Positions 1 through 5,140 of a stretch of DNA of 6,432 bases are shown one piece after another; positions within the stretch are counted from its first letter, which is position 1; every line of letters starts with the position of its first letter. Below the pieces are notes generated by a model. The model was not told the origin of the DNA and did no database searches. It saw only the letters and a program-made list of their open reading frames with translations. This stretch comes from Roseovarius sp. (GTDB lineage: Bacteria; Pseudomonadota; Alphaproteobacteria; Rhodobacterales; Rhodobacteraceae): the NCBI GenBank assembly GCA_007125415.1, contig SLDH01000365.1:1-6432 (forward strand). The letters are read 5' to 3'. The translations under genes and the position numbers were made by a program.

Positions 1-836
1 ATCCAGCGCGCCAGCGCCTCGAACCCGGTGATCTGGCCGGTATCGGTGGAGATCTGCGGCTGAAACCAGGGCTGGATCTGGCCGTTTTCAAGGGCGCATA
101 CGGCCTCTGCCTGCAGTTCATCGGATACCGCGGGCGGAGCCTGCAGCCCGGGGCGGTAGGCCCGGATGGCCGAAGGCGCATCGCGGCAGGCCTCACGCAA
201 GGCGAGATCGGAAGCCTTGTGCAACTCGAGGCCGGAGGTCGCCTCGACATGCGAACTCAGCGCGAGCCCCAGCGAGGCGGAGACATAGACCGTCATCCCG
301 TCGACCGATATGGGTTCCTCCACGGCGCGCTGGAGGCGTCTGGCGATCTGCAGGCCGATCTCCGTGTCAAGCTGTCGCACCGCACCAATGGCAATAGCGA
401 ATCTGGCGTTCTCGAAAGCGAAGACCCTGTCCTCGCCGCGCAGTGCCGAGATGATCCGGGCGTGGGACTGGGCCGACACCCTATCTGCCGCAGCCTCCCC
501 GTGGCGCTGGATGATCAGATCGAAATCATCCAGTGCGAGCGCGACACAGCCGCAGCGACGAGATCCTTGCTTTGTCGTTTGCAGAACCGTGTCCAGATGC
601 TGGACCAGTCTCTCGGGGGCGTCAGGTGCTGCGGTATCTGCAGCGGGAACGGCCAGCCGCAACACCACGATCAGGAGCGGCAGCCCGATGGCAAGGAGGA
701 TCACCGCCTGTTCCCCCCAAAGCCAGAAACCCGACAGCACCATGGCCGGCAGAAGCGCCAGCGCCTGAGGCCCGGCAATCAGCAGGTTGATGCCACCCTG
801 AACGCAGTGGAGCCATGATCTGGCAGGTTGCAGCAT
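1..836 (-). CDS. Membrane-anchored GGDEF-EAL protein, N-terminal 278 codons (cut by the window edge)
   Basis: The reading frame opens at an ATG (834-836) and runs off the left edge without a stop. The leader has AGGGGA eight bases before the ATG. Residues 1-62 hold two hydrophobic stretches (about 17-40 and 44-60), so the protein is probably anchored in the inner membrane with a short periplasmic turn. Residues about 95-228 have the layout of a GGDEF domain, but the signature at 142-146 reads ENARF and the upstream GHxxGD-like motif reads GEAAAD, so this half is probably not a diguanylate cyclase. The EAL domain starts near residue 246 (ALENGQIQPWFQP), and the signature FEALARW at 272-278 keeps the metal-binding glutamate. 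The remaining EAL residues lie outside the window, so c-di-GMP phosphodiesterase activity is inferred only. It is last in a possible ribA-ttcA-EAL unit. The domain calls are secure; the activity is not. Confidence 0.88.
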   Translation of the reverse strand, partial: MLQPARSWLHCVQGGINLLIAGPQALALLPAMVLSGFWLWGEQAVILLAIGLPLLIVVLRLAVPAADTAAPDAPERLVQHLDTVLQTTKQGSRRCGCVALALDDFDLIIQRHGEAAADRVSAQSHARIISALRGEDRVFAFENARFAIAIGAVRQLDTEIGLQIARRLQRAVEEPISVDGMTVYVSASLGLALSSHVEATSGLELHKASDLALREACRDAPSAIRAYRPGLQAPPAVSDELQAEAVCALENGQIQPWFQPQISTDTGQITGFEALARW

Positions 837-847
837 CGACCGTTCCC

Positions 848-885
848 CTATTGATGGCGACAGGGTACGGCCGCTCCCTCAATAG
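848..885 (-). promoter_or_regulatory. Inverted repeat in the leader of the GGDEF-EAL gene, touching its ribosome binding site
   Basis: CTATTGA (848-854) and TCAATAG (879-885) are a perfect 7-bp inverted repeat with 24 bases between. An inner interrupted palindrome, AGGG-TA-CGGCCG-CT-CCCT (862-879), can stack inside it. In the minus-strand mRNA the 3' arm ends in the first bases of the AGGGGA Shine-Dalgarno, so the folded leader would partly cover the ribosome binding site. It could equally be a DNA operator. The repeat is seen directly; the function is inferred. Confidence 0.4.
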
Positions 886-893
886 CTGTTTAA
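879..893 (-). promoter_or_regulatory. Possible CtrA-type site (TTAA-N7-TTGA)
   Basis: Read on the minus strand, these bases give TTAA-ACAGCTA-TTGA, a 7 of 8 match to the alphaproteobacterial CtrA consensus TTAA-N7-TTAA. The site lies 43-57 bases upstream of the GGDEF-EAL start codon and overlaps one arm of the inverted repeat. CtrA is known to control motility and c-di-GMP genes in Rhodobacterales, which makes the position sensible. One mismatch and the short motif mean it could be chance. Confidence 0.22.
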
Positions 894-919
894 CGGCGAA
901 CCTGTGCCTTATCGGGATT

Positions 920-1759
920 TCATTCCAATTTTAGGCAATCCCGCTCGAGCCCGGCGAAATCAAAGAGTTTCGGATCGAGCAGATGCGAGGGGCGTGCATT
1001 CATCAATGCGCGGAACATCACCTGGCGCCGCCCGGGGCTGTTGCGCTCCCACTCGTCGAGGATCGCCTTGACCTGCTGGCGCTGCAGCCCATCCTGCGAG
1101 CCGCAAAGATCACAAGGGATGATGGGATAGCCCATGGCCTTCGCAAAACGCCCGCAATCGGCCTCGGCCACATGGGCAAGAGGGCGATAGACGAAGAGAT
1201 CGCCCTCTTCATTCAACAGCTTGGGGGGCATCGTGGCCAACCGCCCGCCGTGAAAGAGGTTCATGAAAAAGGTCTCGAGAATATCGTCCCGGTGATGGCC
1301 CAGCACAACGGCGGTGCAGCCTTCCTCGCGGGCGATGCGGTAGAGATTGCCCCGGCGCAGCCGCGAACAGAGCGCGCAATAGGTGCGCCCTTGCGGCACC
1401 TTGTCCATGACGATGGAATAGGTGTCCTGATATTCGATCCGGTGAGGCACGCCCCGCGCCTCCAGAAACTCGGGCAGAACGGTGGCGGGAAACCCCGGCT
1501 GGCCCTGATCGAGATTGCAGGCAAGAAGTTCGACCGGCAACAGGCCACGCCATTGCAGCTCGTGCAGGACGGCCAGCAGAGTGTAGCTGTCTTTCCCCCC
1601 TGAAAGGCAGACCAGCCATTTCTGCCCACGCTCTACCATACCGTATTGCTCGATCGCCTCGCGCGTCTGGCGCACGATGCGCTTGCGCAGCTTTCTGAAT
1701 TCGGTGCTTTGGGGGGCACCGCGAAACAGCGGATGAATGTCTTCGGCATCGTCAAGCAT
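920..1759 (-). CDS. ttcA: tRNA 2-thiocytidine(32) synthetase TtcA
   Basis: A 279-residue PP-loop ATPase that thiolates cytidine 32 in certain tRNAs, using ATP and an oxygen-sensitive [4Fe-4S] cluster in the cytoplasm. The PP-loop SGGKDS lies at 53-58, after the hydrophobic strand KWLVCL. The TtcA-type cysteine pairs are C128-A-L-C131 and C216-D-L-C219; in the family the cluster is held by three cysteines, two from the first pair and one from the C-terminal region. [16 protein letters not shown] (154-169) is the usual adenylate-binding region, and [19 protein letters not shown] (244-262) is typical of the TtcA C-terminus. The length is near that of other TtcA proteins. The start [12 protein letters not shown] is the first ATG and fits the family, although no clear Shine-Dalgarno precedes it; the frame stays open upstream for some codons. 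It lies 72 bases after ribA on the same strand, so it may be co-transcribed. Confidence 0.95.
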   Translation of the reverse strand: MLDDAEDIHPLFRGAPQSTEFRKLRKRIVRQTREAIEQYGMVERGQKWLVCLSGGKDSYTLLAVLHELQWRGLLPVELLACNLDQGQPGFPATVLPEFLEARGVPHRIEYQDTYSIVMDKVPQGRTYCALCSRLRRGNLYRIAREEGCTAVVLGHHRDDILETFFMNLFHGGRLATMPPKLLNEEGDLFVYRPLAHVAEADCGRFAKAMGYPIIPCDLCGSQDGLQRQQVKAILDEWERNSPGRRQVMFRALMNARPSHLLDPKLFDFAGLERDCLKLE

Positions 1760-1831
1760 GGTGACGGCATAGGGGGTTTGCGCCCGCTGGGCAAGGACCG
1801 GGGAAGCTTTGGCCCGGCACCTGGCAAGGGA

Positions 1832-2923
1832 TCAAAGAAGATGGCCCGATTTGCGTGCCTTGGTGGCGAGATAGGCGCGGTTATGCACGGTTTCACCCAC
1901 CTTGAGCGGCACACGCTCGGCCACGGAAATGCCGGTCTGTTCCATCATGGTGGTCTTGGCCGGGTTGTTGGTCAGCAGGCGCACGGCCGAAAACCCCATC
2001 TTGCGCAACATGTCCGAGCCGATTCGGAAATCCCGTTCATCATCCTCGAAACCAAGCCGGTGATTGGCCTCAACGGTATCGAACCCCTGATCCTGCAGGC
2101 TGTAGGCGCGCATTTTGTTGGCAAGGCCAATGCCGCGCCCCTCTTGGTTGAGATAGAGCAGCACACCTGCACCCTCCTGCCCCATCTGCGCCAGTGCGCC
2201 GCGCAATTGCGGGCCGCAATCGCATTTCAGGCTGCCCAGGATGTCGCCTGTGAAGCAGGCGGAATGCAGGCGCGCCAGCACCGGCTTTTCCCGATCAGGC
2301 CGGCCGATCTCGATGGCGTAATGCTCTTCACCGCCATCTTCGGGGCGAAAGACATGCAGGCGGCCCGCTTCGGACACTTCAAGTGGCAGGCGGGCGTGAA
2401 TGACAGGATGCATCGGGCTTGCTTCGGTCAACAAAGGCGCGGCTCGGGCCGCGTCGATCAGGCCAAGGTGCTCGTGATCGGCAAAACCTGCGCCATCCGA
2501 AAGCGGCAGCAGCACGGCTGCAGGCAAAAGCCTTGCGGATTTGACGAGATGAAGCGCCAGCCTGTGCAGGTCCACAGGTCCACCGCGCTGCGTGGCCAGA
2601 GGGCCCTTCATGGGATGTCTCAGGTCATCGGCCGGATCGGCCACGCTGCGTATCCATCCCAGCGTGGCATCGTCGGGCAGGATCACGCGAGCCAGATCAC
2701 CGTCATAGGCGCGCGCCTTCAGCGTGGCGGCTCGCCGCCCGGTGATCGCCAGCACGGGCTGCCCGCCCAGCGCCAGCGTGCTCGAAAGGCGCGGCCCATC
2801 CAACGTTTCGGCTGCCAGCACGAGCATGTCACCCTGCGTCCCGCTGAGCACGATCGGCACACCCATGCGCAAATCGGCGCGGGCACGGGCAAGCAGTTCG
2901 GTGATGTCAGGCGAAAAACTCAC
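1832..2923 (-). CDS. ribA: GTP cyclohydrolase II with a degenerate RibB-like N-terminal half
   Basis: The first committed enzyme of riboflavin synthesis: GTP to 2,5-diamino-6-ribosylamino-pyrimidinone phosphate, formate and pyrophosphate. Of 363 residues, about 171-363 form a full-length RibA domain. It has zinc cysteines C223, C234 and C236 in HSACFTGD...SLKCDCG, the NQEGRGIGL loop (259-267), Y274 and R297 matching the catalytic tyrosine and arginine of E. coli RibA (Y105, R128), LLTNNPAK (317-323) and AERVPL. Residues 1-165 still follow the outline of DHBP synthase (RibB): GxPIVLxx, DMLVLAAE, IRSVADPADDLRHP, GGPVDL, LPAAVLLPLSDGAG. They lack its acidic DExRENE loop and its RxGHTE segment, so only the RibA activity is expected. 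The start is GTG; an in-frame TGA ends four codons upstream of it, and no ATG occurs before codon 20. The Shine-Dalgarno is weak. It is divergent from the response regulator. Confidence 0.94.
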   Translation of the reverse strand: MSFSPDITELLARARADLRMGVPIVLSGTQGDMLVLAAETLDGPRLSSTLALGGQPVLAITGRRAATLKARAYDGDLARVILPDDATLGWIRSVADPADDLRHPMKGPLATQRGGPVDLHRLALHLVKSARLLPAAVLLPLSDGAGFADHEHLGLIDAARAAPLLTEASPMHPVIHARLPLEVSEAGRLHVFRPEDGGEEHYAIEIGRPDREKPVLARLHSACFTGDILGSLKCDCGPQLRGALAQMGQEGAGVLLYLNQEGRGIGLANKMRAYSLQDQGFDTVEANHRLGFEDDERDFRIGSDMLRKMGFSAVRLLTNNPAKTTMMEQTGISVAERVPLKVGETVHNRAYLATKARKSGHLL

Positions 2924-2958
2924 TGGAACTCATGTGTTGTTGCGTGTTTTCGTCTCTC

Positions 2959-2972
2959 TACAGGGTTCTGTA
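2959..2972. promoter_or_regulatory. Short perfect dyad in the ribA/response-regulator divergent region
   Basis: TACAG-GGTT-CTGTA is a 14-base sequence with perfect 5-bp arms in the 163-base region between the two divergent genes. It lies 36-49 bases upstream of the ribA GTG and could be a small operator or a weak leader hairpin of the ribA transcript. I found no convincing ribA promoter near it and no FMN-riboswitch (RFN) consensus. The function is unassigned. Confidence 0.2.
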
Positions 2973-3031
2973 ACGGATTGAAATAAAACCTCGCGCCGCA
3001 ACACGTGGGCGTGAAGCGAATGTAGCACATC

Positions 3032-3060
3032 TTGTGCAGGGCGAGAGGCTGCCCGACATA
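3032..3060 (+). promoter_or_regulatory. Candidate sigma-70-type promoter of the response regulator
   Basis: TTGTGC (3032-3037) and GACATA (3055-3060) are separated by exactly 17 bases, which would place transcription start near 3067 and give a leader of about 20 bases. The -35 keeps the TTG important in this bacterial group; the -10 is poor, as is common in Rhodobacterales. This is a by-eye match only. Confidence 0.3.
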
Positions 3061-3086
3061 TCGCCAAACAACAAGGGAATATCGAG

Positions 3087-3773
3087 ATGGCACAACTCAA
3101 GAAGATACTGCTTGTCGATGATGACGACGACCTGCGCGAGGCGCTCAGTGAACAACTTGTGATGACCGAGGATTTCGATGTATTCGAAGCCAGCAATGGC
3201 AGCGGTGCGATGGCGCGGGCCAAGGAGGGCATTTTCGATCTCGTCATTCTCGATGTCGGATTGCCCGACACCGATGGCCGCGAGCTTTGCCGCCTGATGC
3301 GCAAACAGGGTGTCAAGGCACCGATCATGATGCTCACGGGCCATGATGGTGATGCAGACACCATTCTGGGGCTGGATGCCGGGGCCAATGACTATGTGAC
3401 CAAACCCTTCAGGTTCCCGGTTCTGCTTGCGCGCATTCGCGCCCAGTTGCGCCAGCACGAACAGTCCGAAGATGCAATCTTTCAGCTCGGGCCTTACACC
3501 TTCAAGCCCGCCATGAAGATGCTGATCACCGAGGATGACAAGAAGATCCGGCTCACCGAGAAGGAAACCAATATTCTGAAATTCCTCTACCGCTCCACCG
3601 ACGGGGTGGTGCCGCGTGACATACTCCTGCATGAGGTCTGGGGCTATAATGCGGGCGTGACCACCCACACGCTTGAGACCCACATCTACCGCCTGCGCCA
3701 GAAGATCGAGGCGGAGCCGGGGAATGCCCGTCTTCTGGTGACGGAATCCGGCGGATACCGGCTTCTTGCGTGA
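3087..3773 (+). CDS. cenR: OmpR/PhoB-family response regulator, CenR-like
   Basis: A 228-residue two-domain regulator. The receiver domain (about 5-120) has all signature residues: D11 and D12 in the acidic pocket, D56 as phosphate acceptor (ILDVGLPD), T84 (MLTGHD), Y103 and K106 (VTKPF). The winged-helix DNA-binding domain (about 130-227) contains IRLTEKETNILKFL, HEVWGYN, the recognition segment THTLETHIYRLRQKIE and the wing ESGGYRLL. The stretch LRQHEQSEDAIFQLGPYTFKPA (121-142) resembles the alphaproteobacterial CenR group, an essential envelope and cell-cycle regulator in Caulobacter and Rhodobacter; I assign this from memory of the family. AAGGGA (3073-3078) lies eight bases before the ATG. 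No sensor kinase gene is adjacent, as expected for an orphan regulator of this type. The OmpR family call is certain; the cenR assignment is likely but not proven. Confidence 0.9.
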   Translation: MAQLKKILLVDDDDDLREALSEQLVMTEDFDVFEASNGSGAMARAKEGIFDLVILDVGLPDTDGRELCRLMRKQGVKAPIMMLTGHDGDADTILGLDAGANDYVTKPFRFPVLLARIRAQLRQHEQSEDAIFQLGPYTFKPAMKMLITEDDKKIRLTEKETNILKFLYRSTDGVVPRDILLHEVWGYNAGVTTHTLETHIYRLRQKIEAEPGNARLLVTESGGYRLLA

Positions 3774-3785
3774 CCCGGGCGGAAC

Positions 3786-3799
3786 TTGAGGCAGATCAA
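3786..3799. promoter_or_regulatory. FNR/FnrL-type box just after the response-regulator gene
   Basis: TTGAG-GCAG-ATCAA matches the FNR consensus TTGAT-N4-ATCAA at 9 of 10 defined positions, and the outer bases extend the dyad (CTTGA...TCAAG). It starts 13 bases after the stop codon of the regulator. If it acts on the plus strand as a class II activator site (centre near -41.5), transcription would start near 3834, within the region before the terminator; no good -10 is visible there. It could also be a chance match or a small RNA hairpin. Confidence 0.4.
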
Positions 3800-3861
3800 G
3801 GCCGTTTCCGCAACTCATATGTAAGGTTCAACTTAAACCCGTCGCATATGCGGGTCATCAT
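3796..3861 (-). CDS. Possible 21-residue small protein, antisense in the gap after the response regulator
   Basis: On the minus strand GGGAGGT (3872-3866) precedes two consecutive ATG codons (3861 and 3858) by four and seven bases, an excellent ribosome binding site. The frame begins MMTRICDG, continues FKLNL, ends TYELRKRP and stops at TGA (3798-3796). The peptide is basic, with no signal peptide or known motif that I recognise. It lies opposite the hairpins of the terminator region, and no minus-strand terminator or convincing promoter is visible. The frame is open upstream to an ATG at 4035, but that longer version crosses the terminator and looks unnatural. The alternative is that the same bases, read on the plus strand as ACCTCCC, belong to an RNA loop. 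Treat as a candidate only. Confidence 0.25.
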   Translation of the reverse strand: MMTRICDGFKLNLTYELRKRP

Positions 3862-3911
3862 ATGCACCTCCCTGTTGGACTGACCCCGGCCATGGCCGGG
3901 GTTATTTTTTT
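3801..3911 (+). ncRNA. Candidate small RNA or structured 3' UTR ending at a strong terminator
   Basis: Three plus-strand pairings share bases. ACCCG/CGGGT (3837-3841 with 3851-3855) makes a first hairpin. GGGTCA/TGACCC (3852-3857 with 3881-3886) makes a second, with a 23-base loop that exposes ACCTCCC (3866-3872). ACCCCGGC/GCCGGGGT (3883-3890 with 3895-3902) is the terminator. The second excludes both others, as in an attenuator. An exposed CCUCC loop is a feature of several alphaproteobacterial small RNAs that bind ribosome binding sites. The 5' end is unknown; it may simply be the tail of the response-regulator mRNA. Confidence 0.3.
3883..3911 (+). terminator. Strong Rho-independent terminator
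   Basis: ACCCCGGC (3883-3890), loop CATG, GCCGGGGT (3895-3902) form a perfect 8-bp GC-rich stem, followed by a T tract (TTATTTTTTT, 3902-3911). A run of seven Ts stands out in this GC-rich DNA. The orientation fits termination of plus-strand transcripts, 110 bases after the response-regulator stop, separating that gene from xthA. Confidence 0.9.
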
Positions 3912-4160
3912 GCCCGTCAAGGCTTCTGCATGATCCCGCTTGCGTGAAGGGATGAGGGCAGCGCCTGCCGGGAGGCAAGCAGACATCGTCCGGCGTGACC
4001 GCAGGACCGGAACATTCGAGCCGGGATCGCGTCATGCAGAGGTCTTCCGTGATGACTGCGCGGTGCAGGGGCTTTCGTTCTTGACCCCGGATGGTTGATC
4101 CGTCTGGCCTTCGGAAGACAGCCGCACTAGGCTTGCGCCTGACTCAACCGGAGCCTTCCC
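3912..4160. other. Non-coding gap before xthA, nothing firm in it
   Basis: These 249 bases carry no protein frame that looks real and no tRNA. Some pairing is possible: GCTTGC/GCAAGC (3938-3943 with 3975-3980) around GGCAG/CTGCC (3957-3961 with 3965-3969). There is no T tract after it. A TTGACC at 4081-4086 could be a -35 for xthA, but no acceptable -10 lies 16-18 bases downstream. Since the terminator at 3883-3911 isolates xthA from the upstream gene, an xthA promoter should lie here; I cannot place it. Confidence 0.4.
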
Positions 4161-4949
4161 ATGCCCTTCACCCTCGCCACCTGGAACATCAACTCGGTCC
4201 GCCTGCGGGAACAACTGGTCTGCCGGTTGCTGAAGGAGGAGGCACCGGATGTGCTCTGCCTGCAGGAATGCAAGAGCCCGGTCGAGAAAATCCCCACTGA
4301 CGAATTTGCGGCACTGGGATACACTCACCTGATCGCGCGCGGCCAGAAAGGCTATAACGGCGTCGCGATCCTGTCGAAACTCCCCATAGAGGAGGCCGGC
4401 GCACATGATTTCGCGGGGCTGGGCCATGCCCGCCATATCGCGGGGCGGCTGCCGAATGGCGTAGTGATCCACAATTTCTACGTCCCTGCCGGGGGCGATG
4501 TGCCGGATCGCGACGCGAATGAGAAATTCGGCCAGAAGCTCGATTACCTTAAGGATATGCGCGATGCGTTCCATGCCGCAAGGCCGGAAAAGTCCATCCT
4601 CGTGGGGGATCTAAACATCGCTCCGCGCGAGGATGATGTCTGGTCGCACAAGCAATTGCTGAAGGTCGTCAGCCATACGCCCATCGAGGTGGAACATCTC
4701 GCACAGACCCAGGATGCGGGCGGATGGGTCGATGTCACCCGCGCCGATATTCCCGAAGGACAACTCTTCAGCTGGTGGAGCTACCGCGCGCGCGATTGGG
4801 ACGCGGCGGACAAGGGCCGTCGGCTCGATCATGTCTGGGTCACCCCCGACATCGCCGGTGCCGCGCATTCCAGTCGCATCCTGCGCGCCGCGCGTGGCTG
4901 GGAAAAACCCAGCGATCACGCGCCCGTCTTCGCCACCTTCGACCTCTGA
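4161..4949 (+). CDS. xthA: Exodeoxyribonuclease III (AP endonuclease)
   Basis: A 262-residue enzyme of the endonuclease/exonuclease/phosphatase fold that cuts DNA at abasic sites and removes 3'-blocking groups and nucleotides, as part of base-excision repair in the cytoplasm. E. coli ExoIII has 268 residues. The active-site set is complete: N9 (TWNINSVR), E36 (CLQECK), Y107 in HNFYVPAGG, D150 and N152 (VGDLNIAP), W205 in FSWWSYR, D223 (RRLDHVWV) and the D252-H253 pair (SDHAPV). NEKFGQKLDYLKDM (120-133) is also typical of the family. The start is supported by GGAG (4150-4153), seven bases before the ATG, and by MPFTLATWNINSVR beginning directly with the first strand. An upstream terminator suggests it has its own promoter; cnoX follows after 191 bases. 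Confidence 0.96.
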   Translation: MPFTLATWNINSVRLREQLVCRLLKEEAPDVLCLQECKSPVEKIPTDEFAALGYTHLIARGQKGYNGVAILSKLPIEEAGAHDFAGLGHARHIAGRLPNGVVIHNFYVPAGGDVPDRDANEKFGQKLDYLKDMRDAFHAARPEKSILVGDLNIAPREDDVWSHKQLLKVVSHTPIEVEHLAQTQDAGGWVDVTRADIPEGQLFSWWSYRARDWDAADKGRRLDHVWVTPDIAGAAHSSRILRAARGWEKPSDHAPVFATFDL

Positions 4950-5140
4950 GCGACCCGGGCAGCAACAGGACGCCTTCTGCCGGCAGGTGCGCAGCATGCG
5001 CGCCGATCTGCGGCAGGGGATGCAGGGGCGGACGCCCATCACCGAGGGCGCGGGCGCAGTTTGCCCCGTGGCCGCTCTTGCATCCGGCTCTTGGCTGATC
5101 CATGTAACGGTCAGACAAACCGCAAGGAGCGGAGGGTGAT
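4950..5140. other. xthA-cnoX intergenic region with a compact hairpin
   Basis: GGTGCGCA (4986-4993), loop GCA, TGCGCGCC (4997-5004) form an 8-bp stem with one G-U pair, preceded by the palindrome CTGCCGGCAG (4977-4986). No T tract follows, so it is not a normal intrinsic terminator; it could stabilise the xthA mRNA end. A TTGCAT (5078-5083) with a poor CATGTA 17 bases on (5101-5106) is the only promoter-like pair for the next gene. GGAGG at 5131-5135, with AAGGAG just before it, is the strong ribosome binding site of that gene. Confidence 0.35.

Noticed and set aside
1783..1830. Weak repeats and pairing in the ribA-ttcA gap (CCGGG/CCCGG and a CCTTGCC direct repeat)
   Set aside because: Short GC-rich matches expected by chance, with no T tract; not a convincing terminator.
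1646..2986. A long (446-codon) open frame on the plus strand opposite ttcA and ribA
   Set aside because: It lies antisense to two clearly recognised enzymes with full motifs, shows no family pattern, and is typical of spurious frames in GC-rich DNA.
2924..3086. FMN riboswitch (RFN element) before ribA
   Set aside because: The conserved RFN blocks are not present on the minus strand of this region, and the space is short.
2958..3818. A 286-codon minus-strand frame opposite the response regulator
   Set aside because: It mirrors the codon structure of the regulator and has no domain pattern or ribosome binding site.
3938..3980. Possible structured RNA (nested GCTTGC/GCAAGC and GGCAG/CTGCC stems)
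   Set aside because: The stems are short, the outer loop is large, there is no terminator, and no known RNA family such as SRP RNA or tRNA fits.
3796..4035. The 79-codon extended version of the small minus-strand ORF
   Set aside because: It runs through the terminator palindrome and its first 58 residues look like random translation; only the last 21 codons have a good ribosome binding site.
4081..4109. xthA promoter from TTGACC at 4081
   Set aside because: The -35 is good but no acceptable -10 occurs at 16-18 bases.
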